The translations under genes and the position numbers were made by a program. This document shows, piece by piece, positions 5,403 through 5,441 of a DNA stretch of 5,441 nt. The notes beneath the pieces are model-generated. The model searched no databases and had not been told where the DNA came from. It saw only the letters and a list, made by a program, of their open reading frames with translations. The stretch's first letter is position 1. Each line of letters opens with the position of its first letter. The stretch is from Candidatus Aminicenantota bacterium (GTDB lineage: Bacteria > Acidobacteriota > Aminicenantia > Aminicenantales > Aminicenantaceae): the NCBI GenBank assembly GCA_016926925.1, contig JAFGNQ010000393.1, positions 1 through 5,441 of the forward strand. Reading direction: 5' to 3'.

Positions 5403-5441
5403 GATGCCCTCCTTCTTGTGGTAAGGGTAACTTTTTATTTA

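Overview
The window reads as a mid-GC bacterial chromosomal segment. It has strong Shine-Dalgarno sites, Sec- and Tat-type export signals and compact gene spacing. No rRNA, tRNA, CRISPR array, insertion sequence or phage gene was seen. The mix of exported hydrolases, a CrtI-like flavoprotein and a secreted alpha/beta-barrel-like protein would fit an uncultivated environmental lineage such as Acidobacteriota/Aminicenantota. That assignment is inference from gene style only.

Layout: (1) 1-360, minus: the N-terminal 120 residues of an FAD-dependent oxidoreductase, running off the left edge. (2) 361-589: a divergent intergenic region with a promoter candidate for each direction and a 12-bp palindrome. 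(3) 590-1221, plus: a GNAT-family acetyltransferase. Its best start (ATG 590 with an SD) lies one frame away from the body, and the two frames meet at a T7 run. (4) 1229-1624, plus: the front part of a sugar-transfer-type ATP-grasp protein, cut off inside the ATP-grasp fold. (5) 1617-3032, minus: a complete exported metal-dependent amidohydrolase whose 3' end overlaps the truncated ATP-grasp ORF by 8 bases. (6) 3033-3351: a divergent regulatory region with a 16-bp perfect palindrome, a leader hairpin and a promoter candidate. (7) 3352-4596, plus: a complete Tat-exported C45/acyltransferase-like Ntn hydrolase. (8) 4620-5402, minus: a secreted 260-residue protein made of two copies of a ferredoxin-like/dimeric alpha-beta-barrel-type domain, each ending in RPD-[IL]-S-[FY]-x-P.

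How the genes may work together: the GNAT and ATP-grasp genes look like one short operon, both apparently damaged (a frame switch in one, a truncation in the other). This suggests a decaying surface-polymer or ligation module next to a rearrangement breakpoint. The amidohydrolase and the C45-like enzyme share a divergent control region and are both predicted to be exported. They could act on amide or peptide substrates outside the cytoplasm, but the substrates cannot be read from the sequence. I see no clear new defence or mobile system. The most unusual points are the T7 frame switch, the truncated ATP-grasp junction and the duplicated-domain secreted protein.
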